DNA from: Streptomyces radicis | GTDB lineage: Bacteria > Actinomycetota > Actinomycetes > Streptomycetales > Streptomycetaceae | Assembly (NCBI RefSeq): GCF_003626575.1 | Contig: NZ_RBDY01000002.1 | Coordinates: 248,001-312,000, forward strand | DNA: 64,000 nucleotides | Direction of reading: 5' to 3' | Shown: positions 41,734-52,399 of the stretch, piece after piece | Numbering within the stretch: position 1 is the first letter of the stretch | Layout of the letters: every line of letters starts with the position of its first letter | Notes under the pieces: model-generated | The model's database searches: none | What the model saw: only the letters and a program-made list of their open reading frames with translations | Told to the model about the DNA's origin: nothing | Position numbers and translations under genes: made by a program

Positions 41734-41895
41734 CAGACTGGCCGGTGGGTCGGAAGTGACGGGCTTCCCAGGCCCGCAGAGCTCGGTAAGCACGGAACGT
41801 CGGTCAACACCTATCCAGCCACCCAGGTTGGGAAAGACGGCAAGATGGACGCCGACACTGGGCATGATGCCGAGCAGGACGAAGGGCAGCCGTAA
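41734..41895 (+). pseudogene. Remnant of an ATP-grasp-type RiPP precursor gene
   Basis: The frame from 41734 to the TAA at 41893 gives 53 residues with the hallmarks of ATP-grasp target precursors (GRASP_targ): QTGRWVGSDG, then ELGKHGTS, a Thr/Tyr-rich core (VNTYPATQVGKDGK) and an acidic tail (DAEQDEGQP). The stop lies three bases before the ATP-grasp start, the expected position. However, TAA 41731 closes the frame immediately upstream, and there is no ATG, GTG or TTG before a late internal ATG at 41845. The usual leader with an aromatic/Pro-rich start is missing; in its place another frame reads KVGILARDTTNGQIGALVTD, resembling the start of an unrelated small Streptomyces protein. So the 5' half appears lost or frame-shifted. 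Confidence 0.6.
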
Positions 41896-41898
41896 CAG

Positions 41899-42858
41899 AT
41901 GAACAGGCGCCCGGTGCTGGTTTCCACCGGATTCGAGGACCCGACCGCCGATGTGGTCATCGCGGAACTGAACCGTCGCCGGGTGCCCGTTCTACGTTTT
42001 GACCCCGGCCGTGATTTCCCTGGCCTCGCTGCGCTCTCCGCTCGAATCGGGCATGACGGTTGGAGCGGACGGCTCACGGTGGGCGAACGATCGGCAGATC
42101 TCGCACATGTACGTGCCCTGTACCACCGTCGTCCAAGCAGCTACACCCCGAATGGGGATGATCAGGCAGCACGGTTCATCGCTCAGGAGAACCGGCGCGG
42201 ACTCGGCGGAGTGTTGGCCGCCCTTCCTGGTTGCCTCTATCTGAGCCATCCGCTCGCAATTGCCCGCGCTGAGTACAAACCCGCGCAGTTGGCGTCAGCG
42301 ACCCGCCAAGGGCTCAGGGTTCCCGCCACGCTCATCACGAGCGATCCAGCGGAAGCCAAGTCCTTTGCCTCAGAACAGGTGACCATCTACAAGCCATTGC
42401 ACGCTGGCGCCTACCAAATCGAAGGGGAGCCTGCCGGTATCTGGGCTGCCCCGGTTGCTCCTGAGGAATTGAACAACGCTGTGAGCCACTGCGCCCACCT
42501 GTTTCAAGCGCTGGTTCCCAAGACTTCCGACGTGCGCGCGATTGTCGTGGGCGAACGGGTTTTCTGCGCCAGGATCACCGCACCGCCCGGTGTGGTGGAC
42601 TGGCGCGCTGAATACCGGAATCTGAGGTATGAGCCGATCCCCTGCCCGGACGAGATTCGGCGAGCACTCCTGCTCTTCCTCGCTGATTTCGGACTCAACT
42701 TCGGCGCGTTCGACTTTGCGCTGTCCACAGACGAAACCTGGTGGTTCCTCGAATGCAACCCCAATGGGCAATGGGCGTGGCTCGAAGATGCGGCCGGGCT
42801 TCCCCTCACAGCGGCTGTCGCTGACCTGTTGGAGAACGGAGAGAGTACAAGTGACTGA
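41899..42858 (+). CDS. ATP-grasp peptide maturase (SAV_5884-type RiPP ligase)
   Basis: A 319-residue ATP-grasp enzyme of the kind that forms ester or amide cross-links, or adds residues, on RiPP precursors. The N-terminal fold has [30 protein letters not shown], the characteristic [10 protein letters not shown] motif lies near residue 75, the central lysine is in TIYKPLHAG, and the C-terminal metal site is FGAFDFALS...[16 protein letters not shown]. These features match the tgm-type ATP-grasp/methyltransferase system of Streptomyces. ATG 41899 lies three bases after the stop of the precursor remnant. The gene overlaps the methyltransferase by eight bases. Third codon positions are more A/T-rich than in the flanks, suggesting transfer. 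Confidence 0.85.
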   Translation: MNRRPVLVSTGFEDPTADVVIAELNRRRVPVLRFDPGRDFPGLAALSARIGHDGWSGRLTVGERSADLAHVRALYHRRPSSYTPNGDDQAARFIAQENRRGLGGVLAALPGCLYLSHPLAIARAEYKPAQLASATRQGLRVPATLITSDPAEAKSFASEQVTIYKPLHAGAYQIEGEPAGIWAAPVAPEELNNAVSHCAHLFQALVPKTSDVRAIVVGERVFCARITAPPGVVDWRAEYRNLRYEPIPCPDEIRRALLLFLADFGLNFGAFDFALSTDETWWFLECNPNGQWAWLEDAAGLPLTAAVADLLENGESTSD

Positions 42859-43969
42859 CGACGTTTCTTCCGAAGGGCTACGCGCAGACCTCGCACGGCG
42901 CCTCTCGGAAGCCGGATCGCTACGAAGCCCTGAATGGAAAGCTGCCGTTGTGGCCGTGCCCCGTGAGGCTTTCCTGTCCGACGGGTGGTACGAGTACGAG
43001 GACGTGGGCTGGTATCGCCCCGCATTTGCTGACGGGCCCGAAGGGCTCAGGCGCGTGTACGAGGATGACACGTTGGTTACGCAAGTAGCCGAGTCTGTCT
43101 TCCCGCGCCAGGTTGAAGGGCGCATTGCCCATCGCCCCTCTTCATCGTCCACTCTGCCAGGGCTCGTGGTGCGCATGCTCGAAGCGCTGAAGGCCTCTGA
43201 AGGGACAAGGGTTCTCGAAATCGGCACGGGAACAGGCTATTCGACTGCCCTTCTCTCCCATGTGGTCGGCGACGACAACGTGACGTCAATCGAAATCGAC
43301 GCCGACGTTTCCTCTCGCGCTCGCGCGGCTCTCGGCAGCTTGAACTACTGGCCTGACCTTGTAGTCGGTGACGGACTGGCGGGGCACAAGGACAGCGGTC
43401 CATATGACCGCGTCATCGCCACGTGCGGAGTTCACACGGTCCCGCATGAATGGATCACCCAGAATCGCCCCAGGGGCGAAATCCTGGTCACAGTCTGCGG
43501 ATGGATGAACGCTTCCGAACTCGTACGACTGACCGTGGCGGAAGACGGAACGGCAAGCGGCCCGGTTCTGGGCGGGCACGTCTCGTTCATGCTCGCGCGG
43601 CCTCACCAGCCCCCCGCGCTGGGAATGCTGCCCGACTTCGATTCGGCGGAAGCCATGCCCGCAAACATCGGGGGCGACGTGCTGGATGACTGGACAGCAC
43701 GATTCGTCGCACAGTTCGCAGCGCCACGAGCCCAGCAGTTCACGATGCCGCGAAAGGGGAGAAACGAATACGTGGTGATCGACGTGGAAGCCGGAGCGTG
43801 GGCCGCCACATTCCAAGACGGCGGGCAATGGAAGGTCCGGCAGGGGGGTCCCGCCCGGCTCTGGGACGCAATCACGGACCAGATCATCCGATGGCGCGAG
43901 GCCGACATGCCGCCCGCCGAGCGCCTACGGCTGCACGTCGGGCCGGAGGGGCAACGCCTCACCTGGTAG
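42851..43969 (+). CDS. RiPP-system PCMT-like methyltransferase
   Basis: A 372-residue SAM methyltransferase of the type found with ATP-grasp peptide maturases. It has the family's N-terminus ([24 protein letters not shown]...VPREAFLS), the linking motif [11 protein letters not shown], the stretch [22 protein letters not shown] motif [16 protein letters not shown], then [22 protein letters not shown] and [12 protein letters not shown]. Known relatives methylate Asp residues of the precursor, which allows later isoaspartate or imide formation. GTG 42851 overlaps the ATP-grasp stop by eight bases (GTGACTGA). With its precursor apparently broken, it may act on another peptide or be idle. Confidence 0.85.
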   Translation: MTDDVSSEGLRADLARRLSEAGSLRSPEWKAAVVAVPREAFLSDGWYEYEDVGWYRPAFADGPEGLRRVYEDDTLVTQVAESVFPRQVEGRIAHRPSSSSTLPGLVVRMLEALKASEGTRVLEIGTGTGYSTALLSHVVGDDNVTSIEIDADVSSRARAALGSLNYWPDLVVGDGLAGHKDSGPYDRVIATCGVHTVPHEWITQNRPRGEILVTVCGWMNASELVRLTVAEDGTASGPVLGGHVSFMLARPHQPPALGMLPDFDSAEAMPANIGGDVLDDWTARFVAQFAAPRAQQFTMPRKGRNEYVVIDVEAGAWAATFQDGGQWKVRQGGPARLWDAITDQIIRWREADMPPAERLRLHVGPEGQRLTW

Positions 43970-44077
43970 GCGTGCCTCCTCAGCGGCCGCACCAGGTTCG
44001 GGTGGTCGCCGAGACTTCCGCTCGCTGCCGCCGCCACTCCCCCTCGCGGGCGTCAGCTACGGCCGTTGCGCGCGGAC

Positions 44078-44106
44078 CGCGCGGTCACGACGTGATGTGG
44101 CGGAGG
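44078..44106. repeat. 29-bp repeat at the AAA ATPase stop
   Basis: Partner of 41625-41653 (27 of 29 matches). Together they bracket the precursor remnant, ATP-grasp and methyltransferase genes as direct repeats 2,453 bp apart. Confidence 0.7.
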
Positions 44107-44831
44107 TAGGCGTTCGGCTCCGCCAGGAAGCGGCGCCAGTGGTCGGTCAGTTCGAGGTCGTGCCACTCCGCGCGCCGGAGCCCGTGCTCGCCCAGCTCGA
44201 TGATCTCGGCGCCCGGGGTGCTGGCCAGGACCGGAGAGTGGGTGGCGCAGACAACCTGTGATCCGGTCCGGCCCAGCTCGTACAGCAACGCGACCAGGCG
44301 GAGCGAAGACGTGAACGAAAGCGCCGCCTCCGGCTCGTCCATGACGTAGAAGCCGGGCGCGGCGAACATCGCCTCGAACATCGTGAGGAAGCCCTCGCCA
44401 TGGCTCATGGCGCTGGTGTCCTGCTCCCAGTACCCCGGCACCCCGCCCAGGTTCTCCGTCATCTGGAACGCCGTCTCGGCCCGCAGGAAGAAGCCCTTCT
44501 TCCTGCGACGCGGCCCCGCCAGCATCCGGGCCCCGGCAACCGTCGTGTCCGCGCGCAGGACCTCACCCAACGGCGTGCGCACCCGATCCGGGCGCCCCCG
44601 CAACGCGCCGAGCCTGCCCCCGTACGCGTCGAGCGAGAAGCTCTCCGCGATCGCCTCGGCCAGCGTGGACTTCCCTGAGCCGTTCTCCCCGACCAGAAAC
44701 GTGACCGGGCGGCCGAACGCCAGCCCCTGCGCGACCACTTCGGCCACCCCTGGCACGTTGAACGGCCAACGCTCCCGCTCGGCGCCCTCCGGCAGCAACC
44801 CCTCCGGCACACGAACGCGGTCGACGAACAC
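44085..44831 (-). CDS. AAA family ATPase, SMC/RecF-like
   Basis: A 248-residue ATPase of a family common in actinobacteria. It begins VFVDRVRVPEGLLPEG with the GTG at 44831 directly after GAGGAGG. Walker A is VGENGSGKSTL, the ABC-like signature region is SHGEGF, Walker B is GFYVMDEPEAAL, and the H-loop is VVCATHSPVLAS. It resembles stand-alone RecF/OLD-type ATPases whose role is unknown. The frame is open further upstream, but that part is GC-rich junk over a repeat. The stop lies in the 29-bp repeat shared with 41625-41653. Confidence 0.82.
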   Translation of the reverse strand: MFVDRVRVPEGLLPEGAERERWPFNVPGVAEVVAQGLAFGRPVTFLVGENGSGKSTLAEAIAESFSLDAYGGRLGALRGRPDRVRTPLGEVLRADTTVAGARMLAGPRRRKKGFFLRAETAFQMTENLGGVPGYWEQDTSAMSHGEGFLTMFEAMFAAPGFYVMDEPEAALSFTSSLRLVALLYELGRTGSQVVCATHSPVLASTPGAEIIELGEHGLRRAEWHDLELTDHWRRFLAEPNAYLRHITS

Positions 44832-44955
44832 GATCCTCCTCGTCGTAGTCGGGCTGGCAACCAGCGCCCGTGGGCCAGCATGACGGCGCTGCGCCTCGGG
44901 ACCCGTCCCATGAGCTCGACGAGCCCGCAGCGAACGACGACAGCGGCGGCCGGAG

Positions 44956-44979
44956 CAGGCCCGAAGGGTGCGCGCCACC
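44956..44979. repeat. Inverted 24-bp copy of the DUF397-downstream repeat
   Basis: Exact reverse complement of 41018-41041. It lies between the ATPase start and the phosphotransferase stop. Confidence 0.8.
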
Positions 44980-44983
44980 GTGA

Positions 44984-45883
44984 TCAACCGGACGGGACCT
45001 GGCCGAGGGCGGCCAAGGCCCTGCGCAGGAACGCGTCGCGGACATCGGTGCCCTTGCCCATGTCCGGGGCGGTCTCGAGCGCGGCGATCACATCCCAGTA
45101 CGGCAGGGCGGGGGCCCCGAGGCCGGTTTCCCTTCGCCAGCCGGTGAGGATGTCGTCGGCCGCGTCAAGGCCGTAGCCGAACGCCGCGCTGAGCCTGGCA
45201 TGGCCGAGGTCGATGCCCGGATGCCCGACGCCCGCGCAGCCCCAGTCGATCAGGCCCGTGACGCGAACGCCGTCGGACATGATGTTCCCGAGCCAGGTGT
45301 CGCCGTGGACCAGGCCGCGCTCGCCGTCGGGCCGTGGGTGCCGGGCCAACTCGCGCTCGGCGTGCGCCAGCAGGCGCGCGCCGTCCCTGGAGCGCCGGGT
45401 CGGGTGCTCGGCGCCGCGCCGCTTCTCCTCGGTGTAGCCGCCGTCGGGCTCCAACGGGCGTCGGCGTTCCGGGAGATCGGGCCCTGGATCCACCCGGAGC
45501 CGATGGATCCGGGCGAGTTGTTCGCCGACGGACCTGAGGCGTTCGCCGTCGTACGGCTGCGACGCCACGGTGCGCCCGGCCAGCACCGTCTGGAGCGTGG
45601 CGACCTGACCGGTGTGCCGCCGGTCGTCGATGCCGATCGGTCGCGGTGCCCCGGCTCCGTGACGCGCGGCCCGGGTCAGCGCCGCCGCCTCGATCCGCAG
45701 GTAGTCGGCGGGCTTGCCCGGTGACTCCACTCTGAGGACGGCGTGGTCCGTCGAACCGTGCGCGGTGGCCTCGATCAGCCATGGGCCCTGGCCCTCATGG
45801 AGATCGCGCACACCTGTCACCGTGGCGTCAGGTCGCCATACGTCGATAGCCCACGCCAGGCACGCGGGTGGGGGTGCAACCAC
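44984..45883 (-). CDS. Aminoglycoside phosphotransferase family (APH) protein
   Basis: A roughly 299-residue kinase-fold phosphotransferase. The N-lobe has DHAVLRVESPGKPADYLRIEAAAL, which lacks an obvious lysine in the usual position. The C-lobe has the catalytic loop LVHGDTWLGNIM and the metal site VTGLIDWGCAGVGHPGIDLGHA, both intact. It may phosphorylate a sugar, drug or choline-like molecule. The frame is open far upstream because of GC bias; GTG 45883 or TTG 45919 are the likely starts, neither with a strong ribosome site. It follows the PucR-like gene on the same strand. Confidence 0.75.
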   Translation of the reverse strand: MVAPPPACLAWAIDVWRPDATVTGVRDLHEGQGPWLIEATAHGSTDHAVLRVESPGKPADYLRIEAAALTRAARHGAGAPRPIGIDDRRHTGQVATLQTVLAGRTVASQPYDGERLRSVGEQLARIHRLRVDPGPDLPERRRPLEPDGGYTEEKRRGAEHPTRRSRDGARLLAHAERELARHPRPDGERGLVHGDTWLGNIMSDGVRVTGLIDWGCAGVGHPGIDLGHARLSAAFGYGLDAADDILTGWRRETGLGAPALPYWDVIAALETAPDMGKGTDVRDAFLRRALAALGQVPSG

Positions 45884-45927
45884 CGCCCGAACGCTGCCAT
45901 GGGACCCGGGTTCGCGCAACGCCCTTG

Positions 45928-47469
45928 TCAGGCGGGCGGCTCGTCGATGGCGTCGATGGCGTCGATGGCGCGGAGGGCGTGCAGGGCGTGGACGAGGTCG
46001 TGGAGACCGGCGCGGGTGGTGAGGAGGTCGCGGTTGAGGAGGCGCTCGGCGGTGCGCAGGTGGGAGCGGACGGTGTTGCGGCTGACGCCGAGGCGCCGAG
46101 CGGTCCGCTGGGCGTCGGCGTTGGCCTCGATCCAGGTGCGGGCCGTGGTGTGCGCCCTGCCGACGTCCCGCAAGGGGCCGAGGAACGCCCGGGCCCAGGC
46201 CGTGGCCGCCGGGGTGCGCAGCAGCGCGTCGAGCGTGGGGGCCTGCCGCCGGTCCGCCGCCGCGTCGTCGCCGGGGTCGGCCAGGGAGAGGGCCAGGTCG
46301 AGGGCGGCGCGGGAGCGGACGTCGCGCAGGTCGAGGCCGAGGAGCGCCTCGACGCGTTGGACGTGGGCGGTGACGGTGTTGCGGCTGACGCCCCGCAAGC
46401 GGGCCACGCCGGTGTGGTGGAACGACACGGCGAGACGCGTGAGGTCGACCGTGGTCTTCGGCGCGGCGGCCAGGGGCCGCAGGAAGGCGGCGGCCCAGGC
46501 GAGGGCCTGCGGGCGGGGCAGGACGCGGGCCAACGGCGTCCGGCCTCGGTAGGTGAGCACACGGCCTGGGGTGTGGCGGGCGACGGCCAGGGCGTGGACG
46601 GCCTGCCCGTAGGCGTCGGCCGTCGCGCGCAGCGCGTGCGCGTCGCTGATGCCGAGGGCGTAGCGGGGGTTGTCGCGGACCAGGCGGCGCAGCAGCTCCG
46701 CCTGGCGGGTGGCGTCGGGCGCGTTCGGGTCCTCGGCGATGGGGCAGATGAGGTGCCCGTTGAAGACGGGGCAGGGCACCAACAGGCCAGGTCCGTGGTA
46801 GCCGCGGGCGTCCTGGTAGGTCGCCGCGATCCGTTCGCGGTTGTCGGGCCCGCAGTACAGGAGGTGGACGCGCACGCGGTCGGCGTCGAGCAGCGGCGGG
46901 ACGGCCCCGACGGTCATGCTGCGGGCCAGCACCGGATCCCCCGCCATCAGGGCCTGGAACACGGCGAAACGCAGCTGGAGCGCCTTGCGGTCGTAGCCGC
47001 GCGCGGTGGCGTCGGCCCTCCTGACGCGGCGCAGGACATCGAGGACGCTGCCGGTGTGCGAGATCAGCGAGGCCGCTTCCCGCGTCACCTGGCGCGGGCC
47101 TGCCACGACCAGCACCGGGTGCGGGGCTCCGGGGCCGAGGGCCTCGAGGCGTAATCGGACCTCGCCGACCTGTGTGGCGGCGGCGGCCACGGAGCCGCGG
47201 GCCAGGCGTGCGAGGAGCGAGGTGGGACCCTCGGGGCCCAGGATGTCGCGGGGGAAGCCCGCGGTGGCCGCCTCCACGGTCCCGGCGCCGACGACCAGCG
47301 CGACGTCCACGCCGATCCGGCGGCGCAGCCAGTCGAGCACCTCCTGGACATCCGCCTCGGCGGACCGGGACGCCTGCCGCCTGAGGTGGTGCAGAAGCTC
47401 GTCGAGCCGTCCGAGATGCGCGAGCCGGTCGGCCGACCGGCGCTGTGCGTCGATGGCCCCGATCGCCAT
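45928..47469 (-). CDS. PucR/CdaR-like transcriptional regulator with two HTH segments
   Basis: A 513-residue regulator. The N-terminal half resembles a GAF/PucR sensor (VLDWLRRRIGVDVALVVGAG...LGPEGPTSLLARLARG). The C-terminal half has two PucR-type HTH motifs in tandem: VARLRGVSRNTVTAHVQRVEALLGLDL and ARRLGVSRNTVRSHLRTAERLLNRDL, each followed by a short helix. The C-terminus is a small repeat (AIDAIDAID) encoded by GTCGATGGC units at about 45945-45975. ATG 47469 has GGGGAGG five bases upstream. The ligand and targets are unknown. Confidence 0.82.
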   Translation of the reverse strand: MAIGAIDAQRRSADRLAHLGRLDELLHHLRRQASRSAEADVQEVLDWLRRRIGVDVALVVGAGTVEAATAGFPRDILGPEGPTSLLARLARGSVAAAATQVGEVRLRLEALGPGAPHPVLVVAGPRQVTREAASLISHTGSVLDVLRRVRRADATARGYDRKALQLRFAVFQALMAGDPVLARSMTVGAVPPLLDADRVRVHLLYCGPDNRERIAATYQDARGYHGPGLLVPCPVFNGHLICPIAEDPNAPDATRQAELLRRLVRDNPRYALGISDAHALRATADAYGQAVHALAVARHTPGRVLTYRGRTPLARVLPRPQALAWAAAFLRPLAAAPKTTVDLTRLAVSFHHTGVARLRGVSRNTVTAHVQRVEALLGLDLRDVRSRAALDLALSLADPGDDAAADRRQAPTLDALLRTPAATAWARAFLGPLRDVGRAHTTARTWIEANADAQRTARRLGVSRNTVRSHLRTAERLLNRDLLTTRAGLHDLVHALHALRAIDAIDAIDEPPA

Positions 47470-47580
47470 GGTCCCTCCCCGTGGCACGCCTCGTGGGTGG
47501 TGGCGCCTCCATCCTGCCACCGGTGGGCCCGGGGCCGACACCGAATTGACCCGGTCCGGCCGGGGCGCGCACCGACGTCG

Positions 47581-47735
47581 TCAGCCGCTGTACGGGAACG
47601 CCGACACCATGGAGCCGTCGGCGTCCTCCAGGAGCGCCGTGTGCGTCAGGGTGCCGAGCACGAACTCCGAGCCGTCGAGCACCGCGTCGGCCCTGTGGTT
47701 GCCTCTGAAGTGGTAGCCGCTCCTCGTGCTGTCGG
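47581..47735 (-). other. Possible gene fragment
   Basis: A minus-strand frame ending at 47581 reads YHFRGNHRADAVLDGSEF and then LGTLTHTALLEDADG before a stop. It looks like the C-terminal beta-sheet end of a small enzyme or lipocalin-like fold and runs into the short tandem repeats at 47745-47790 without a start. No family was recognised. Confidence 0.35.
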
Positions 47736-47791
47736 GCGGGGATCGGCCGCGCCGTGGGGGTCCGCGCCGTGGGGGTCCGCGTCGAGGCGGC

Positions 47792-48139
47792 GCGGCGCGG
47801 ATCCTGCACGCCAAGGAGCTGGACCGCCGTTACGGCGCCGAGGGGTTGGCGGCCGTGGCGTTCAACCCCGGGAACATCCGGACCAGCTTCGCGACGAACC
47901 CGGGCGCCGCGCTGCGGTGGGCCCACTGGCCCGTGATCCGCCCGTTCCTCAACCTCCGCAGCCCGGAGGAGGGCGCCGACACCCTGGTCCACCTCGCGAA
48001 GAGCGCGCGGGACGCCGACTTCCCCTCGGGCGAGTACGTCGTGCGCCGCAAGGTCGCCCGGGCCAACAAGCAGGCGAACGACCGCGACCTGGCCGCGGCC
48101 CTGTGGGACAGGTCCATGACCCTGACCAAGGCCACCTGA
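47792..48139 (+). pseudogene. Truncated short-chain dehydrogenase (SDR)
   Basis: The C-terminal third of an SDR-like protein: RILHAKELDRRYGAEGLAAVAFNPGNIRTSFA, then the lid region and an end (LWDRSMTLTKAT). In intact family members ILHAKEL follows directly after the catalytic YGQSK, so the break falls just past the active site and the whole Rossmann nucleotide-binding half is missing. The upstream side is replaced by three tandem repeats of CGCCGTGGGGGTCCG-like sequence (about 47750-47787). There is no sensible start codon with a ribosome site, so this is a remnant. Confidence 0.75.
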
Positions 48140-48182
48140 ACGTCCGAGCCCGCCTGAACGCCGCGCGCGCGGGGCCGCGTTG

Positions 48183-49007
48183 TCAGGCCAACGCCCGGCA
48201 CACCTCGGCGAGCGTCGGCCGATCGACGGGGGCGGGGCTCAGCATGGCCTCGATGAGCCCGCCCAGCACCCCGGGGATCGTGACCTCCCGGTGCCGCCCC
48301 CGTGCGATCACCCGCCGCTGCTCGTCGCGTGCGGCGTCGGGCGGGAAGTCCACCGCCCTGAGCCCGGTCACGCTGATGAAGAGGCTCGCGCCGAGCGCGA
48401 AGACGTCGCCCTCCCGGGTGGGGACCGCGTGACCGTGCGCGAGGACACTCCGGGAGATCTCGGGGCTCTCGTACATGACCAGGCAGCCGCGGAACGGGAA
48501 GTCATGAGCCGGGGGAATGTCGCCCCCGCGCGCCAGGCCGAGATCGATCAGGTGGGTGCGCCGCCCGCCGATGATGAAGTGGTGCGGCTGCACGTCACCG
48601 TGCACCCAGCCCGCGTCGTGCAGCTCCGCGAGCGCCCCGGCGCACGAGCGGGCCTCGGCCACCTGCGCGTCCGTGCCGCGGTCGCCGCTCCGGTGGCCCT
48701 CCCACCGGCTCCAGAGGCTTTCGCCTTCCCGCCACGGCTGCACGCTCCATGTGCCGCGCTCCCAGTCACCCCAGTGCACGCCCTCGCGCCCGAGGTGGCG
48801 GAGAACGGCGGCTTCCCTGGCCGGTGCGAGTGCGGTCCAGGCATGGGTGGGCGCGGCGGCATAGCCCAGCTTCACGGCATGTCGGCCGCCCTCGTCGTCG
48901 GTGACCCGCCAGACGGACGAGCCACGCCGATCCATCACCGGACGACTGGCCCGCGGCCGCAGCAACAGCCGGATGTCCTCGGTGAGTTCCTGGGGACCAC
49001 CACCCAC
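48183..49007 (-). CDS. Serine/threonine-kinase-like protein
   Basis: A 274-residue single-domain protein kinase-like protein. The N-lobe has the conserved lysine in GGRHAVKLGY, a Glu helix (APAREAAVLRHL), and the catalytic loop is WVHGDVQPHHFIIGG in place of HRDLKPxN, followed by THLIDLGLARGG in place of DFG. The activation segment ends with ESPEISRS and then GDVFALGASLFISVTG. The HGD and DLG variants occur in small bacterial kinases of natural product loci. GTG 49007 is used. It converges with the SDR remnant and lies downstream of a methyltransferase on the same strand. Confidence 0.75.
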   Translation of the reverse strand: MGGGPQELTEDIRLLLRPRASRPVMDRRGSSVWRVTDDEGGRHAVKLGYAAAPTHAWTALAPAREAAVLRHLGREGVHWGDWERGTWSVQPWREGESLWSRWEGHRSGDRGTDAQVAEARSCAGALAELHDAGWVHGDVQPHHFIIGGRRTHLIDLGLARGGDIPPAHDFPFRGCLVMYESPEISRSVLAHGHAVPTREGDVFALGASLFISVTGLRAVDFPPDAARDEQRRVIARGRHREVTIPGVLGGLIEAMLSPAPVDRPTLAEVCRALA

Positions 49008-49093
49008 GCGCCGCCCACCTCCCGCCGAAAGCGCGCCGGATGGTACTCCGGCACGGCGTCACCGGGGGATCACCTGGTGGTACGGGCGCGCCG

Positions 49094-49888
49094 TCATGCC
49101 TCCTCGTGTGGTGCCGTGACGCGGAGTTTCGACTGGCCGTGGGGAAGTTGTTCCCAGTCGTCCATGAACTCCGCGTGCAGGCCGTGGCGTTCCGCCAGGG
49201 AGACAAGCGTTTCCGTGCGGTAGTAGAAGTCCTCGCGCAGCACGTGGTGTTCGCGGCCCTCCGTGCGGTCGAAGGTGAAGTCGAAGAAGCCGTCGGGGGC
49301 CAGGATCCGGCCGACGTGGGCCAGGCACTGGTCGATGACGTGCGGCGGGGAGTGCGAGAACACGCTGTGCGCGTGCACCACGTCGAAGTGCGCCTCGGGG
49401 AGGAAGTCGAACGTCAGGTCGCGCGTCGGCGTGAGATACGGCAGCTTGTCCTGCAACTCGTAGGTGACCAGCGTCTTCTTCGCGCTGACCAGGATGTCGG
49501 GCGAGATGTCGATGCCGTAGTAGTGCCCGGTGTCGAGGTACTCGATGAAGCGCCAGCCCGCGCGGAGGTTGCCGCAGCCGATCTCCAGCATCCGGTGGTC
49601 GGGGCGCAGCCCGTGCCCCCTGAGGTAGTCGAACTGCATGCGGCCGAGGGCAAGCCACCGCTTGCGGGTGGCGCTGCCGACCGCGAAGTCCGGGTCGCGG
49701 CCCGCGTCGGAGGCCATCACGGCGCGGTAGTAGGCCACGTGGTCCCCCGGGTGCCTCAGCCGCAGCCAGGTGTCCCTGGCGGTGCGGCGCAGGAACGGCG
49801 CGACGCGGCGCGGATTCCTGGCCGCGTAACGGGCCTTGTGCACGACGCTCGCGCGGTCGACGGTCAGTTTGCGGCGGTTGCTCTGCAT
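49094..49888 (-). CDS. Class I SAM-dependent methyltransferase
   Basis: A 264-residue methyltransferase. After a basic N-terminus (RKLTVDRASVVHKARYAARNPRRVAPFL) the SAM motif I is MLEIGCGNLRAGWRFIEYL, with YYGIDISPDILVSA, then FDVVHAHSVFSHSPPHVIDQCLAHVGRILAPDGFFDFTF. It resembles Methyltransf_25/31 enzymes acting on sugars or lipids. The substrate is unknown. It diverges from copA; its start lies about 60 bases left of the first CsoR-type site. Confidence 0.8.
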   Translation of the reverse strand: MQSNRRKLTVDRASVVHKARYAARNPRRVAPFLRRTARDTWLRLRHPGDHVAYYRAVMASDAGRDPDFAVGSATRKRWLALGRMQFDYLRGHGLRPDHRMLEIGCGNLRAGWRFIEYLDTGHYYGIDISPDILVSAKKTLVTYELQDKLPYLTPTRDLTFDFLPEAHFDVVHAHSVFSHSPPHVIDQCLAHVGRILAPDGFFDFTFDRTEGREHHVLREDFYYRTETLVSLAERHGLHAEFMDDWEQLPHGQSKLRVTAPHEEA

Positions 49889-49948
49889 AGGGGCAGCTTG
49901 GTGCAGAACGCCCGTGCCCCGGAGGAGGCGCGCGGACGCGTGTTCTCT

Positions 49949-49965
49949 ATACCCCCCGGGGGTAT
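49949..49965. promoter_or_regulatory. CsoR-type operator 1
   Basis: ATACCCCC-C-GGGGGTAT, a perfect 17-bp pseudo-palindrome that matches the GC-rich site bound by the copper-sensing repressor CsoR in actinobacteria. It lies 86 bp upstream of the copA start. Confidence 0.8.
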
Positions 49966-50006
49966 TTGACCGGCACCGGTCGGCCGGGGTATACAGGGGG
50001 TCGGAT

Positions 50007-50023
50007 ATACCTCCCTAGGGTAT
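50007..50023. promoter_or_regulatory. CsoR-type operator 2
   Basis: ATACCTCCCTAGGGTAT, a slightly degenerate second copy 28 bp upstream of copA and overlapping the likely transcription start region. GGAGGAGAG follows as ribosome site. Confidence 0.75.
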
Positions 50024-50050
50024 GGTTGGCCAGGAGGAGAGAGCACCGCC

Positions 50051-52315
<2,265 letters not shown>

Positions 52316-52399
52316 GCCGGGGCGTGCCACGCGGAACCTCGACGTGGACCGGATACGTTGACCGTGTGCACTGAATGACGACAAGCCGAGGTGACACCG

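Noticed and set aside
41642..41902. Alternative frame over the precursor remnant giving an 87-residue basic product
   Set aside because: Composition is Arg/Pro/Ser noise, while the neighbouring frame carries the GKHGTS motif and acidic tail expected of the precursor.
44984..47992. A single 1,002-codon minus-strand gene covering the phosphotransferase and PucR-like regulator
   Set aside because: Only its last third matches a family (APH). The rest is antisense-frame noise over the PucR gene, which is clear in another frame.
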